From Massilia violaceinigra (GTDB taxonomy: Bacteria > Pseudomonadota > Gammaproteobacteria > Burkholderiales > Burkholderiaceae_D), in assembly GCF_002752675.1 (NCBI RefSeq), contig NZ_CP024608.1:1302001-1366000 (forward strand): DNA of 64,000 nt, in the 5' to 3' direction. The notes beneath the pieces were generated by a model. That model saw only the letters and a program-made list of their open reading frames with translations. It was not told the origin of the DNA and searched no databases. Each line of letters opens with the position of its first letter. Within the stretch, counting starts at the first letter, position 1. Of this stretch, positions 16,524-26,087 are shown piece after piece. The translations under genes and the position numbers were made by a program.

Positions 16524-17744
16524 ATGACTAGTCCAAATTCCTCTTCCGCGCGTCATCAGAGCGCGGTGTGCATCGTTGGCAACGGCGCCATCGCCAAGAC
16601 CGCCGCCCTCGGGTTTGCCCAGGCCGGTCACAGCGTCACCGTGCTGGTCCCGCCATCCGCCTCATCCACCCCTGCGGCAATGGCCGGCGAGCAGCCCTGG
16701 GATGTGCGCGTCTACGCGCTCAACCACACCGCTCACGGACTGCTGTCCTCGCTCAAGGTCTGGGGCGCCCTCGACATGGACCGGGTGGCCGCGGTCGACA
16801 CCATGGCCGTCAATGGCGACGGTGCCCGGCCGGGCGACCTGGCGTTCGACGCCTTCGGCGCCCATGTCGGCGCGCTGGCCTGGATCGTCGAAGACCGCAA
16901 CCTGAACCAGGCGCTCGACGCCGCGCTCAGGTTCGCCGCCAACGTCACCATCGTCAAAGGCCGCGCCGTCAGCCTGGCCCTGGAGGCCGATGGCGCCACT
17001 GTGCGCCTCGACGACGGCAGCGCCATCGCCAGTGCCCTGGTGGTGGGCGCCGACGGCGGCCAGTCGTGGGTGCGCGGCCAGTGCGATATCGGCGTCGACT
17101 ATCGCGCCTACCACCAGCGCGCGGTGGTGGCCAATTTTTCCTGCGAAAAGCCGCACCACGGCGTGGCGCACCAGTGGTTCACCGGCGAAGAGGGCATCGT
17201 GGCGCTGCTGCCGCTGCCCGGCAAGCGCGTTTCGCTGGTGTGGTCCGCGCCCGATGCGCTGGCCGACACCCTGATGAACGAAAGCCTGGGCGAACTGGCC
17301 GTGCGCCTGGCCGTGCTGGCCGGAGACAAGCTGGGCGAACTCAAACCGCTGCAGCCGGAGGCGGTCAAGGACCTGCCGCTGGCATTGATCCGCCCGCACG
17401 CCATCGTCGCGCCGCGCGTGGCGCTGGTGGGCGACGCCGCCCACGTGGTCCATCCGCTGGCCGGCCACGGCATGAACCTCGGCTTTGCCGACGTCGCCGG
17501 CCTGCTCAAGACCATCGCCGCGCGCGAGCCGCAGCGCGCCATTGGCGACGAGCGCGTGCTGGCGCGCTATGCCCGCGCGCGCAAGGAAGACATCCTGCTG
17601 ATGCAGGTCGCCACGGACGGCCTGGCGCGCCTGTTCGGCACCAACCTCGAACCCGTGCGCATCGCGCGCAACCTGGGATTAAACTTGCTGGATAAGTTGC
17701 CTGTTCTCAAGCGTCGACTGATGTCGCACGCCATGGGCAAGTAG
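16524..17744 (+). CDS. FAD-dependent UbiH/UbiF/COQ6-family hydroxylase
   Basis: The 406-residue flavoprotein has a Rossmann FAD motif near the start (VCIVGNGAIAKTAALGFAQAG), the VGADGG motif near residue 175, and the GDAAHVVHPLAGHGMNLGFADV signature near residue 300. These are typical of ubiquinone-biosynthesis aromatic-ring monooxygenases. The GNGAIAK glycine box departs slightly from the usual GGGxxG. Start choice is open between ATG 16524 and ATG 16515; a TATAAT at 16511 overlaps the latter, so 16524 was used. It is followed after 25 bases by dsbC, probably in one transcript. Confidence 0.88.
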   Translation: MTSPNSSSARHQSAVCIVGNGAIAKTAALGFAQAGHSVTVLVPPSASSTPAAMAGEQPWDVRVYALNHTAHGLLSSLKVWGALDMDRVAAVDTMAVNGDGARPGDLAFDAFGAHVGALAWIVEDRNLNQALDAALRFAANVTIVKGRAVSLALEADGATVRLDDGSAIASALVVGADGGQSWVRGQCDIGVDYRAYHQRAVVANFSCEKPHHGVAHQWFTGEEGIVALLPLPGKRVSLVWSAPDALADTLMNESLGELAVRLAVLAGDKLGELKPLQPEAVKDLPLALIRPHAIVAPRVALVGDAAHVVHPLAGHGMNLGFADVAGLLKTIAAREPQRAIGDERVLARYARARKEDILLMQVATDGLARLFGTNLEPVRIARNLGLNLLDKLPVLKRRLMSHAMGK

Positions 17745-17769
17745 CGCTGTTAATGAATCGGAGATCATC

Positions 17770-18564
17770 ATGTTAAACAAAAAATTCGCGCTGCTCGTCA
17801 TGACGGGCTTGTTCGCCGGCGCCGCGGGCGCCAAGCCGACCGTGGAAGAAACCATCCGCAAGCGCGTCGAGCCCAAGCTGGGCAAGGACGTGAAAATCGA
17901 GTCGATCAAGAAGACGCCATACAGCGGCCTGTATGAAATCCGCGCGCACGGCGACATCCTCTACACCGACAAGCAGGGCAAGTACCTGTTTTTCGGTCAG
18001 GTGATCAATACCAAAACGCAGCGCAACCTGACCAAGGAACGCGTCGATCAGATCAACATGATCAAGTTTAACGACCTGCCGTTCGAACACGCGCTCAAGC
18101 TGGTCAAGGGAGATGGCAAGCGCATGATGGCCATCTTCGAAGACCCGAACTGCGGCTACTGCAAGCGCTTCCGCCAGACCACGCTCAAGGAAATCGACAA
18201 CGTGACGGTGTACACCTTCATGTACAACATCCTGTCCGAGGATTCGTCGGCCAAGTCCAAGAACATCTGGTGTTCGCCGGACCGTAACAAGGCCTGGGAT
18301 GACTGGATGCTCGATAACAAGGCCGCGCCGGCCGCCGCCGCCAATTGCGTCAATCCGAACGAGAAGGTGTTTGAACTCGGCCGCAAGCTGCGCATCGAGG
18401 GTACGCCGGCGATCTTCTTCGTCGATGGCAGCCGTATTCCAGGCGCGATCGACACCAAGGGCCTGGAAGCCAAATTCACCAGCCTGGGCATGCCGGGCAA
18501 GCCGGCCGCCAAGCCGGCGCCCGCGGTTGCGGCAGCGGCGCCCGCCGCCGTCGCGAAAAAATAA
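17770..18564 (+). CDS. dsbC: DsbC-like periplasmic thiol:disulfide interchange protein
   Basis: The 264-residue protein has a signal peptide (MLNKKFALLVMTGLFAGAAGA), an N-terminal dimerisation domain (about 24-90), and a thioredoxin fold with the active site CGYC in FEDPNCGYCKRF near residue 124. The cis-Pro loop EGTPAIFFVDG is near 212. It isomerises wrong disulfides in periplasmic proteins and would be kept reduced by DsbD. The tail after residue 240 is an Ala/Pro/Lys run not present in the E. coli protein. Placement behind a UbiH-like gene is common in betaproteobacteria. Confidence 0.9.
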   Translation: MLNKKFALLVMTGLFAGAAGAKPTVEETIRKRVEPKLGKDVKIESIKKTPYSGLYEIRAHGDILYTDKQGKYLFFGQVINTKTQRNLTKERVDQINMIKFNDLPFEHALKLVKGDGKRMMAIFEDPNCGYCKRFRQTTLKEIDNVTVYTFMYNILSEDSSAKSKNIWCSPDRNKAWDDWMLDNKAAPAAAANCVNPNEKVFELGRKLRIEGTPAIFFVDGSRIPGAIDTKGLEAKFTSLGMPGKPAAKPAPAVAAAAPAAVAKK

Positions 18565-18613
18565 AACACAAAAAAAGCAGTCCAAAGCGCAGTCCACCAA
18601 GAGGGAGTTACAG

Positions 18614-19072
18614 ATGGTCACCTTGAATATCAACGGCCGCGAGATGCAGGTCGACGCCGATCCGGCCACGCCCATCTTGTGGGCGTTGCGCGATAACCTG
18701 AACATGACGGGCACCAAATTCGGCTGCGGCGCAGCCCTGTGCGGTGCCTGCACCGTGCACCTGAACGGCGACGCGATCCGTTCGTGCATCACGCCGATTT
18801 CGGCTGCCGCCGGCCAGAAGATCACCACCATCGAAGCGATGGAGGCTGACCCGGTCGGCAAGGCCGTGCAGGATGCGTGGGTCCGCCACGACGTGCCGCA
18901 ATGCGGCTACTGCCAGAGCGGCCAGGTGATGAGCGCCACGGCCCTGCTGCGCACCAACAAGAAGCCGACCGATGCCGATATCGATGGCGCCATGAGCGGC
19001 AATATCTGCCGCTGCGGTACCTATCAACGCATCCGCGCGGCCATCAAGGACGCGGCGACCACGTTAGCCTGA
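18614..19072 (+). CDS. (2Fe-2S) subunit of a molybdenum hydroxylase, IorA-type
   Basis: The 152-residue protein has a plant-type [2Fe-2S] ferredoxin domain (CGAALCGACTVHLNG; Cys spacing CxxxxCxxC) and a second [2Fe-2S]-binding helical domain (CGYCQSGQ and NICRCGTYQRI). This is the small subunit pattern of isoquinoline 1-oxidoreductase and aldehyde oxidase families. The ATG at 18614 follows a GAGGGAG ribosome-binding site. The large subunit starts 10 bases downstream. The pair passes electrons from the molybdopterin site to an external acceptor. Confidence 0.92.
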   Translation: MVTLNINGREMQVDADPATPILWALRDNLNMTGTKFGCGAALCGACTVHLNGDAIRSCITPISAAAGQKITTIEAMEADPVGKAVQDAWVRHDVPQCGYCQSGQVMSATALLRTNKKPTDADIDGAMSGNICRCGTYQRIRAAIKDAATTLA

Positions 19073-19082
19073 GGAGAGCCGC

Positions 19083-21302
19083 ATGCGTACAGAATGGATT
19101 AACCAGGCGGCGTTGACACGCCCGCCCGAAGGCGGCATGTCGCGCCGCAGTTTCATGAAAGCCGGCGCGGTGGCCACCAGTGGCCTGGTGCTGGGCTTCT
19201 TCATGCCGGGTGTGAACAAGTTCGCGCGCGCGGCCGATGCCGCCGCCAAGCCGGTTTACGCACCCAACGCGTTCCTGCGCATCGCGCCGGATAACAGCGT
19301 CACGGTGATGGTCAACCGGCTCGAATTCGGCCAGGGCGTGCACACCGCGCTGCCGATGCTGATCGCCGAGGAACTCGACGCCGGCTGGTCGCAGATGCGC
19401 GGCGAACTCGCGCCCGCCGGCGATGCCTACAAGGACCCGGCGTTCGGGATGCAGATCACGGGCGGCTCCGGCACCATCGCGCACTCGTTCATGCAGTACC
19501 GCGAAATCGGCGCCAAGGCGCGCGCCATGCTGATCGCCGCCGCCGCGCAGCAGTGGAAGGCCGAACCCGGCCAGCTCACCACCGCCAGCGGGTTTGTCAT
19601 TCACCCGGACGGCCGCACGGCCAGCTATGGCTCGCTCGCCGATGCGGCGATGAAGCAGCCGATGCCGGCCACGGTGGTGCTCAAGGACGCCAAGGATTTC
19701 CGCTTCGTCGGCAAGCCGGTCAAGCGCCTCGATGCGCTGGCCAAGTCGAGCGGCAAGCAGCAGTTCGGCATCGACTTCACCCTGCCCGATGCCAAGGTGG
19801 CCGTGGTGGCGCGCCCGCCCGTGTTCGGGGCCAGGGTCGCCAAGCTGGATGCCGGCAAGGCGCGCGCGATCAAGGGCGTGATCGAGGTGCTGGAAATCGC
19901 GCTTGACCGCGGCGGGCGCGGCGTGGCGGTGATCGCCGACGGCTACTGGCCGGCCAGGCAGGGCCGCGAGGCGCTGGTGATCGACTGGGATACCAGCGCG
20001 GTCGAGAAAGTCACGACGCGCAAACAGATGGCGGACTTCAAGGCGCTGGCCAAAACGGCCGGCACCGTCGCCAGGCAGGCCGACGTGAGCAAGCTCGCGG
20101 GCGCGCCGAAGAAAATCTCGGCCTTCTACGAGTTCCCGTACCTGGCGCACGCGCCGATGGAGCCGCTCAACTGCGTGATCGACCTCAAGGCCGACAGCTG
20201 CACCGTGTGGGCCGGTACCCAGATGCAGACGGTCGACCATGCGGCGATTGCCGCCACGGCGGGGCTGAAGGCTGAGCAGGTAACGCTCAACACCATGATG
20301 GCGGGCGGCGGTTTTGGCCGCCGCGCCGTGCCGACGTCGGACTACCTGGTCGAAGCGGTCAACGTCGCCAAGGCCTACAAGGCCGCCGGCAAAAGCGGTC
20401 CGCTGAAAGTGATCTGGAGCCGCGAAGACGACATCAAGGGCGGCTACTACCGTCCGTCGCACGTGCACCGCGCCGATATCGGCCTGGACGCCAAGGGCAA
20501 TATCCTCGCCTGGGATCACGCCATCGTCGGCCAGTCGATCATCAGCGGCACGCCGTTCGAGCCGTTCATGATCAAGGATGGCGTGGACGCCACCATGGTC
20601 GAAGGCATGGGCGCACCGTACGACGTGGCCATGAAGCTGACCGTCCACAATGCCAAGGCCAACGTGCCGGTGCTGTGGTGGCGCTCCGTGGGCTCGACCC
20701 ACACCGCTTTTGTGATGGAGACGCTGATCGACGAAGCCGCGCACGTGGCGAAGATGGACCCGGTGGCTTACCGCAAGAAGCTCATCGGCGAGAAGCACAC
20801 GCGCCACCTGGCCGCGCTGGACCTGGCGGTCGAGAAGTCCGGCTACGGCAAGCGCAAGCTGCCCAAGGGCCGCGCCTGGGGCGTGGCGCTGCACAAGTCG
20901 TTCGGCTCCGTGGTCGCGTACGTGGTCGAAGCGTCCATCGTGAAGGGTGTACCCAAGCTGCATAAGGTCACCGCCGGCATCCACTGCAACCAGGTCGTCA
21001 ATCCATTGACGATCGAAGCGCAGGTGCAGGGCGCGGTGCTGATGGCGCTCGGTACCACCTTGCCGGGTGCGGCGATTACGCTCAAGGATGGCGTGGTCGA
21101 ACAGCAGAACTTCGGCGACTACACCGTGGCGCGCATGACCGACATGCCGCAGGTGGACGTCTATACGGTGGCGTCAAGCGATGCGCCTACCGGCATGGGC
21201 GAACCCGGCCTGCCGCCACTGGCGCCGGCGTTTGCCAATGCGCTGTTCACGCTGACGGGCAAGCGGCTGCGCAAGCTGCCGTTCGACCTGAAGGCGGCCT
21301 GA
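19083..21302 (+). CDS. Molybdopterin-binding large subunit, IorB-type oxidoreductase
   Basis: The 739-residue protein carries a twin-arginine signal (SRRSFMKAGAVATSGLVLGF, residues 19-38), so the holoenzyme is exported folded. Xanthine-dehydrogenase-family signatures include RLEFGQGVHTALPMLIAEEL near 80, GGGFGRR near 410 and WWRSVGSTHTAFV near 535. The C-terminal GEPGLPPLAPAFANAL box is where the family's catalytic Glu lies. Substrates of IorB-like enzymes are N-heterocycles or aldehydes; the substrate here is unknown. It forms an operon with the [2Fe-2S] subunit and a MobA/MocA-like protein. Confidence 0.92.
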   Translation: MRTEWINQAALTRPPEGGMSRRSFMKAGAVATSGLVLGFFMPGVNKFARAADAAAKPVYAPNAFLRIAPDNSVTVMVNRLEFGQGVHTALPMLIAEELDAGWSQMRGELAPAGDAYKDPAFGMQITGGSGTIAHSFMQYREIGAKARAMLIAAAAQQWKAEPGQLTTASGFVIHPDGRTASYGSLADAAMKQPMPATVVLKDAKDFRFVGKPVKRLDALAKSSGKQQFGIDFTLPDAKVAVVARPPVFGARVAKLDAGKARAIKGVIEVLEIALDRGGRGVAVIADGYWPARQGREALVIDWDTSAVEKVTTRKQMADFKALAKTAGTVARQADVSKLAGAPKKISAFYEFPYLAHAPMEPLNCVIDLKADSCTVWAGTQMQTVDHAAIAATAGLKAEQVTLNTMMAGGGFGRRAVPTSDYLVEAVNVAKAYKAAGKSGPLKVIWSREDDIKGGYYRPSHVHRADIGLDAKGNILAWDHAIVGQSIISGTPFEPFMIKDGVDATMVEGMGAPYDVAMKLTVHNAKANVPVLWWRSVGSTHTAFVMETLIDEAAHVAKMDPVAYRKKLIGEKHTRHLAALDLAVEKSGYGKRKLPKGRAWGVALHKSFGSVVAYVVEASIVKGVPKLHKVTAGIHCNQVVNPLTIEAQVQGAVLMALGTTLPGAAITLKDGVVEQQNFGDYTVARMTDMPQVDVYTVASSDAPTGMGEPGLPPLAPAFANALFTLTGKRLRKLPFDLKAA

Positions 21303-21316
21303 GCGCGCATGCGGCC

Positions 21317-21907
21317 ATGACCCCCGTCGGCATTTTGCTGGCCGCCGGCAGGGGGCGTCGATTCGATCCGACTGGCGCAGCGAGCAAGCTGCTCCAGCCT
21401 TTGCCTGGCGGCGAGCTGGTTGTCGCCGCCAGCGCCCGCGTTCTGCTCTCCTCAGTAGACAAAGTGATCGCCGTCGTGCGGCCCGGCGACGGCGGCGTGG
21501 GCGACTGCCTGCGCGCGCTGGGCTGCATCGTCACGGTTTGCCAGGACGCCGACAGCGGCATGGCCGCGTCGCTGGTGCACGCGCTCCGTCATTCGCTGCC
21601 CGAGGCGCCATCGTGGCTGATCGCGCTGGGCGACATGCCCCATGTGCGCGCCTCCACCATGCTGGCGCTGCGCGCCGCGCTGGAGCAGGGCGCGCCGATC
21701 GCGGTGCCGGTGCATGCCGGCCAGCGCGGCAACCCGGTCGGCTTTGGCCGCGTCCACCTCGACGCGCTGCTGGCGCTGCAGGGCGACCAGGGCGCGCGCG
21801 CCATCCTCAAGGCGCATCCGGCGAGTGTTGTTCCGGTCGACGATCCGGGCATTTTTTCGGACATCGATACCGTCGCGGACCTGTTAAAAACAAGTACACT
21901 CGCGTAA
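21317..21907 (+). CDS. MobA/MocA-like nucleotidyltransferase for molybdenum cofactor
   Basis: The 196-residue protein has the NTP-transferase signature LLAAGRGRRFDPTG near the N-terminus (compare LAAGxGxRxG), followed by a lysine in SKLLQPL. Further boxes are IALGDMPHVRAST and GNPVGFGRVHL. MocA and MobA attach CMP or GMP to molybdopterin. Its position 15 bases behind the IorB-type gene makes it the likely cofactor-maturation enzyme for that hydroxylase, probably as MCD cofactor. It is small and single-domain as expected. Confidence 0.85.
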   Translation: MTPVGILLAAGRGRRFDPTGAASKLLQPLPGGELVVAASARVLLSSVDKVIAVVRPGDGGVGDCLRALGCIVTVCQDADSGMAASLVHALRHSLPEAPSWLIALGDMPHVRASTMLALRAALEQGAPIAVPVHAGQRGNPVGFGRVHLDALLALQGDQGARAILKAHPASVVPVDDPGIFSDIDTVADLLKTSTLA

Positions 21908-21954
21908 AGGTTGACAGCCTGCGCTGGTCCATCTCCACGAACTACCCACTGATC

Positions 21955-23778
21955 ATGAAAAAACCGACACCCAAGAAGCCGGCTGCTATCAAGTACGCCA
22001 TTGTTCCCAAAGACCTGGGCGCGCACCTGTTCGACGTGACCGTCACCGTGGCTGTACCGTCGCCGGATGGCCAGGTATTCGCCCTTCCCGCATGGATCCC
22101 GGGCAGTTATATGATCCGTGAATTTTCGCGCAATATCGTCCAGATCCGCGCCGAATCGAACGGCAAGCCGGTCGCGCTGACAAAACTCGACAAGCATTGC
22201 TGGCAGGCCGCTCCGGTGGCCGGCGCACTGACCGTGCAGTACGAAGTCTACGCCTGGGACCTGTCGGTACGCGCGGCGCACCTGGACCAGACCCACGGCT
22301 TTTTCAACGGCACCAGCGTGTACCTGCGCGTGCTGGGGCAGGAACATACGGCGCACGAAGTCGACATCCAGCGTCCTCTCGACGCCGCCGCCAAGACCTG
22401 GCGCGTGGCGACCTCGCTGCCCGAACTGGGCGCGAAGCGCTACGGCTTCGGCACCTATGTCGCCGGCGACTACGATGAACTGATCGACCATCCGGTTGAA
22501 ATGGGCGATTTCGCACTGGCCACCTTCAAGGCGTACGGTATCGCGCACGACATCGTCGTCTCCGGCCGCGTGCCCAACCTCGACATGGCGCGCCTGCAGG
22601 CCGACCTGAAAGCCATCTGCGAAACCCAGATCGCATTTTTCGAGCCGCGCACCCGGCGCGCGCCGATGGACCGCTACGTCTTTCTCACGCTGGCCGTGGG
22701 CGACGGCTACGGCGGCCTGGAACACCGCGCTTCGACCGCACTCATTTGCGCGCGCGCCGACTTGCCGAGCACCGCGGCACCGCGCACGGCCGACATCGGC
22801 GAAGGCTACCTCAAATTCCTGGGCCTGTGCAGCCACGAATATTTCCATACCTGGAACGTCAAGCGCATCAAGCCGGCCGCGTTTGCGCCCTACGACCTGC
22901 AGAACGAAACCTACACGCCGCTGCTTTGGCTGTTCGAAGGCTTCACCAGCTACTACGATGACCTGATGCTGGTGCGCAGCGGCATCATCGGCGAAGCGGC
23001 TTACCTCAAGCTGCTCGGCAAAGCCGTCAGCGGCGTGCTGCGCGGCAGCGGGCGCACCAAGCAAAGCGTGGCCGATTCCAGCTTCGACGCCTGGGGCAAA
23101 TACTACCGCCAGGACGAGAATGCGCCCAACGCCATCGTCAGCTACTACGGCAAGGGCTCGCTGATCGCGCTGGCCTTCGACCTGACCATCCGCGCCAAAA
23201 CCGAGGGCAAGAAGTCGCTCGACGATGTGATGCTGGCGCTGTGGCAGCGCTATGGCCGCGATTTTTACCCGACCGCGCGGCGCGGCGTGACCGAAGCCGA
23301 AGTCGAAGCGCTGTTCGACGAGATCAGCGGCTTGAAACTCAAGCCCCTGTTCGACAAATACGTGCGTGGCACGGCCGACCTGCCGCTGGCCAAGCTGTAT
23401 GCGCCGTTCGGCGTCAAGCTGGAAGACCTGCGCAAGAACGCCAAACCGGCGTTCGATGTGGGCCTCGGCCGCGATGGCGGCGACTGCAAACTGACCCAGG
23501 TGCACGAAGGCGGCGCGGCGCATCGCGCCGGTCTGTCGGCGGGCGATATCCTGGTGGCGGTGGAGGGCTTGCGCGTGTCCGGCAGCCCCTCCAATCTGGA
23601 TGGACTGCTGTCGCGCTACAAGGTGGGCGACACGGTTGGCGTGCACGCGTTCCGGCGCGACGAGCTGATGACGTTCAGCGTGCAGCTGCAGGGCGACTGC
23701 GTGCCGGATGTGAAACTGTCGCTGGTGGACGAGCGCAAGAAAGGCGCGGGGCCGGCGCGGCCAAGCGCGCTGCGTTGA
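21955..23778 (+). CDS. M61-family peptidase with PDZ domain
   Basis: The 607-residue protein has the zinc-peptidase motif HEYFH (in LCSHEYFHTWNVKRIKP near residue 300), the downstream Glu in LFEGFTSYYDD, an N-terminal beta-sandwich domain, and a C-terminal PDZ domain (about 500-590, GLSAGDILVAVEGLRV). This is the architecture of M61 glycyl aminopeptidases. There is no clear signal peptide. The ATG at 21955 (MKKPTPKKPAA) was chosen because an upstream extension overlaps the previous gene. It lies 47 bases downstream of the MobA/MocA-like gene. Confidence 0.9.
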   Translation: MKKPTPKKPAAIKYAIVPKDLGAHLFDVTVTVAVPSPDGQVFALPAWIPGSYMIREFSRNIVQIRAESNGKPVALTKLDKHCWQAAPVAGALTVQYEVYAWDLSVRAAHLDQTHGFFNGTSVYLRVLGQEHTAHEVDIQRPLDAAAKTWRVATSLPELGAKRYGFGTYVAGDYDELIDHPVEMGDFALATFKAYGIAHDIVVSGRVPNLDMARLQADLKAICETQIAFFEPRTRRAPMDRYVFLTLAVGDGYGGLEHRASTALICARADLPSTAAPRTADIGEGYLKFLGLCSHEYFHTWNVKRIKPAAFAPYDLQNETYTPLLWLFEGFTSYYDDLMLVRSGIIGEAAYLKLLGKAVSGVLRGSGRTKQSVADSSFDAWGKYYRQDENAPNAIVSYYGKGSLIALAFDLTIRAKTEGKKSLDDVMLALWQRYGRDFYPTARRGVTEAEVEALFDEISGLKLKPLFDKYVRGTADLPLAKLYAPFGVKLEDLRKNAKPAFDVGLGRDGGDCKLTQVHEGGAAHRAGLSAGDILVAVEGLRVSGSPSNLDGLLSRYKVGDTVGVHAFRRDELMTFSVQLQGDCVPDVKLSLVDERKKGAGPARPSALR

Positions 23779-23801
23779 TGCGGCTGCGATAGACGCGTAA
23801 G

Positions 23802-23852
23802 GAAAGTGACGCCCGGTGCCGGCATGTACAGAGCCGTCGCCCGGGCGCTTTC
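23802..23852 (+). terminator. Possible terminator behind the M61 peptidase gene
   Basis: GAAAG..CGCCCGG and CCCGGGCGCTTTC can pair with a small bulge around a long loop, ending in a weak T-run. It lies between two convergent genes. Confidence 0.4.
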
Positions 23853-23883
23853 ATCGTGATGGACAGTCGATTCCCGTCACGGC

Positions 23884-24504
23884 TTATTGCGCGATGGCGT
23901 CTTCCTTGTTCAGGGTCAGTTCGGCGCGCTGCTCGGGTGTCTTCTTGAGCAGGTCCGCGATGGCGGCGGCCTTGGCGGTCTCGTTCCCCACCTTGTACTT
24001 CGCATGGAGCAGGTCCGCTTCAGGCGACTTTTCGACGAAGCGGGTTTTCGACACCCACCCCGCGAAATCCGGATTCTCCACCGAGAAGCCTGCCTTTCCG
24101 CTGGTGCGGATCGGACGCAGCTGGAATCCCATGCCGTAAATGAAGCGCGCCACGACATAGTAGCGTTTGCCCGCTTCCACGTTCGCATCCATCAGATAGT
24201 TATACGCGCCATAACCGGCCATGAAGCGGTGTGCGCCCGGCGTGACCAGATGGACCGACTTGCTGTGCGTGGGGAGCATGGACAGCAAGGTCATGTCGCT
24301 GTCGGTGACGTCGTATATGCCGACGGCGGCGAGCGGCATCATCAGATTTTTCGGCTGCAGGAAGATGATTTGCGCCTTGTCCGCCGGCGGCGCCGACAGG
24401 GTCGTTGCCGTGGCGTCGATGAACGTTGGCGGTGGCGGTGGGCCGGATGACGCGCAAGCGCTCAACGCCAGGATGGCGGCGACCATGATCAGTGTTTTTT
24501 TCAT
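23884..24504 (-). CDS. Lipoprotein of DUF2846-like type
   Basis: The 206-residue protein starts with a lipoprotein signal (MKKTLIMVAAILALSAC; lipobox LSAC). A Pro run follows, then a beta-rich domain with AQIIFLQPKN, YDVTDSDMTLLSML and HLVTPGAHRF, which resembles DUF2846 and related periplasmic domains. Residues 160-206 form a charged helix. It is the last gene on the trp side of the operon (44 bases beyond trpC) and may be co-transcribed, but it has no obvious link to tryptophan synthesis. Confidence 0.7.
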   Translation of the reverse strand: MKKTLIMVAAILALSACASSGPPPPPTFIDATATTLSAPPADKAQIIFLQPKNLMMPLAAVGIYDVTDSDMTLLSMLPTHSKSVHLVTPGAHRFMAGYGAYNYLMDANVEAGKRYYVVARFIYGMGFQLRPIRTSGKAGFSVENPDFAGWVSKTRFVEKSPEADLLHAKYKVGNETAKAAAIADLLKKTPEQRAELTLNKEDAIAQ

Positions 24505-24547
24505 TGGATTAAAGGCACGGTGTGCGGGTGTGTCAAAAGGTGGGCTT

Positions 24548-25348
24548 TCAGCTGAACAGGCGCTGCAATTCCACGCCCGGTTCCGGCGCGCGCATGAAGG
24601 CTTCGCCGACCAGGAAGGCGTGCACGTTCGCGTCGCGCATGCGCTTGACGTCGGCCGGTCCCATGATGCCCGATTCGGTCACCACCAGCTTGTCGGCCGG
24701 AATACGCGGCAGCAGGTCGATGGTCGTTTGCAGCGATGTCTCGAAGGTGCGCAGGTTGCGGTTGTTGATGCCGACCAGTTTCGTATCGAGCTTGAGCGCC
24801 GCTGTCAGTTCGTCGCCGTCGTGCACTTCGACCAGCACGTCCATGCCCAGTTCGTGCGCGCAGGCTTCCAGCTCGGCCATCAGGCCGTGATCGAGTGCCG
24901 ACACAATCAGCAGGATCGCATCGGCGCCCATCGCGCGCGCTTCATATACCTGGTACATGTCGATCATGAAGTCCTTGCGGATCACCGGAATCTCGCAGGC
25001 GGCGCGCGCCTGTTTCAGGTACTCGACCTGGCCCTGGAAGAACTCCACATCGGTCAGTACCGACAGGCATGCCGCGCCGTGGCGCGCGTAGCTCTCGGCG
25101 ATGTTCGCCGGACGGAAGTCCGCGCGCAGCACGCCTTTCGACGGCGACGCCTTTTTTACTTCGGCGATCACGCCCGCCTGGCCGGCAGCGATGTGCTTGC
25201 GCAGGCTCGCTTCGAAGCCGCGCAGGTTGCGGCGCGCTTCGGCATCGGCTTCGACTTCGCGGCGCAGGCTGGCGAGGTCGCGGTGTTTTTTTGCGGCGGC
25301 GACTTCGTCAGCCTTGACCGCCAGGATTTTATTGAGGATATCGGACAT
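24548..25348 (-). CDS. trpC: Indole-3-glycerol phosphate synthase
   Basis: The 266-residue TIM-barrel enzyme converts carboxyphenylamino-deoxyribulose phosphate to indoleglycerol phosphate. Family signatures are [17 protein letters not shown] (catalytic Lys and SPS box), [38 protein letters not shown] and [10 protein letters not shown]. It is a single-function TrpC without the TrpF domain, as usual in betaproteobacteria. It is separated from trpD by an inserted lysE-type gene, only 9 bases downstream of that gene. Confidence 0.95.
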   Translation of the reverse strand: MSDILNKILAVKADEVAAAKKHRDLASLRREVEADAEARRNLRGFEASLRKHIAAGQAGVIAEVKKASPSKGVLRADFRPANIAESYARHGAACLSVLTDVEFFQGQVEYLKQARAACEIPVIRKDFMIDMYQVYEARAMGADAILLIVSALDHGLMAELEACAHELGMDVLVEVHDGDELTAALKLDTKLVGINNRNLRTFETSLQTTIDLLPRIPADKLVVTESGIMGPADVKRMRDANVHAFLVGEAFMRAPEPGVELQRLFS

Positions 25349-25357
25349 GATGAAGTT

Positions 25358-25990
25358 TCAGTTGGGTTTGGAAAGCGCGAGCTTGACGCCGAGCCAGATG
25401 AACAGGCCGCCGGTCACGCGGTTAAGCCACAGCGACACGCCCGGGCTGACCTTGATGCGGGCACTGGCCTGCGCCGTGAACAGCGCGAGCGAGGTGCACC
25501 ACAGCATGCCGTTCAGGTTGAAAATGCAGCCGAGGATGACAAAGGCGAGGGCCTTGCTGGGCGCATCGTGCGCGATAAATTGCGGCACGAAGGCCAGGAA
25601 GAACACCGCCACCTTGGGGTTCAGGACATTCGTCAGGAAGCCCTGCGCGAAGATTTTTGCGTACGGCAGCGGGGGCACGGTTACCACTGCGGCCGGGTCG
25701 GTCCGCTTGCTGCGCAGCAGGCCGATCGCCATGTAGATGATATATGCCGCGCCGACGTACTTGACGACCATGAAGGCGGTCGCCGAGGTGGACAGAATGG
25801 CCGACAGGCCGAGCGCCGCGGCCAGCACGTGGATCATGGTGCCGGCGCCGATGCCGAGCGTGGCGGCCACGCCCGCACGCCAGCCTTGCGTGGCGCTGCG
25901 CGTCATGATCAGGAGCGAGTCGGGTCCGGGCATGATGTTGAGCAGCAGGCCGGAGACGATGAACAGGGGGAGGTCGTGGATGCCAAACAT
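25358..25990 (-). CDS. LysE-family amino-acid exporter
   Basis: The 210-residue inner-membrane protein has six predicted helices and the LysE/RhtB N-terminal signature (NIMPGPDSLLIMTRSATQGWRAG). RhtB-type members export homoserine, threonine or other amino acids. It sits inside the trp operon between trpD and trpC, close to trpC, so it is likely co-expressed with tryptophan genes. Export of tryptophan or a pathway intermediate would be a reasonable guess, but nothing in the sequence fixes the substrate. Confidence 0.88.
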   Translation of the reverse strand: MFGIHDLPLFIVSGLLLNIMPGPDSLLIMTRSATQGWRAGVAATLGIGAGTMIHVLAAALGLSAILSTSATAFMVVKYVGAAYIIYMAIGLLRSKRTDPAAVVTVPPLPYAKIFAQGFLTNVLNPKVAVFFLAFVPQFIAHDAPSKALAFVILGCIFNLNGMLWCTSLALFTAQASARIKVSPGVSLWLNRVTGGLFIWLGVKLALSKPN

Positions 25991-26005
25991 GGTGGAGAAA
26001 TCCTA

Positions 26006-26041
26006 GCCGTCATTGCCACGCGTTGGCGCGGCAATGACGGC
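26006..26041. repeat. Palindromic element between trpD and lysE
   Basis: GCCGTCATTGCC and GGCAATGACGGC form a perfect 12-bp inverted repeat around a 12-base GC-rich spacer. There is no T-run, so it is not a standard terminator. It looks like a dispersed REP-like palindrome inserted in the operon. Confidence 0.6.
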
Positions 26042-26087
26042 ATTAAGTTCGAAGGCATATGGCGCCTTCAAGTCGATACTTCGACGA

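Noticed and set aside
19044..20984. Long minus-strand frame of 646 codons
   Set aside because: Antisense shadow of the IorB-type gene, with His/Gly/Arg-rich composition and no domain.
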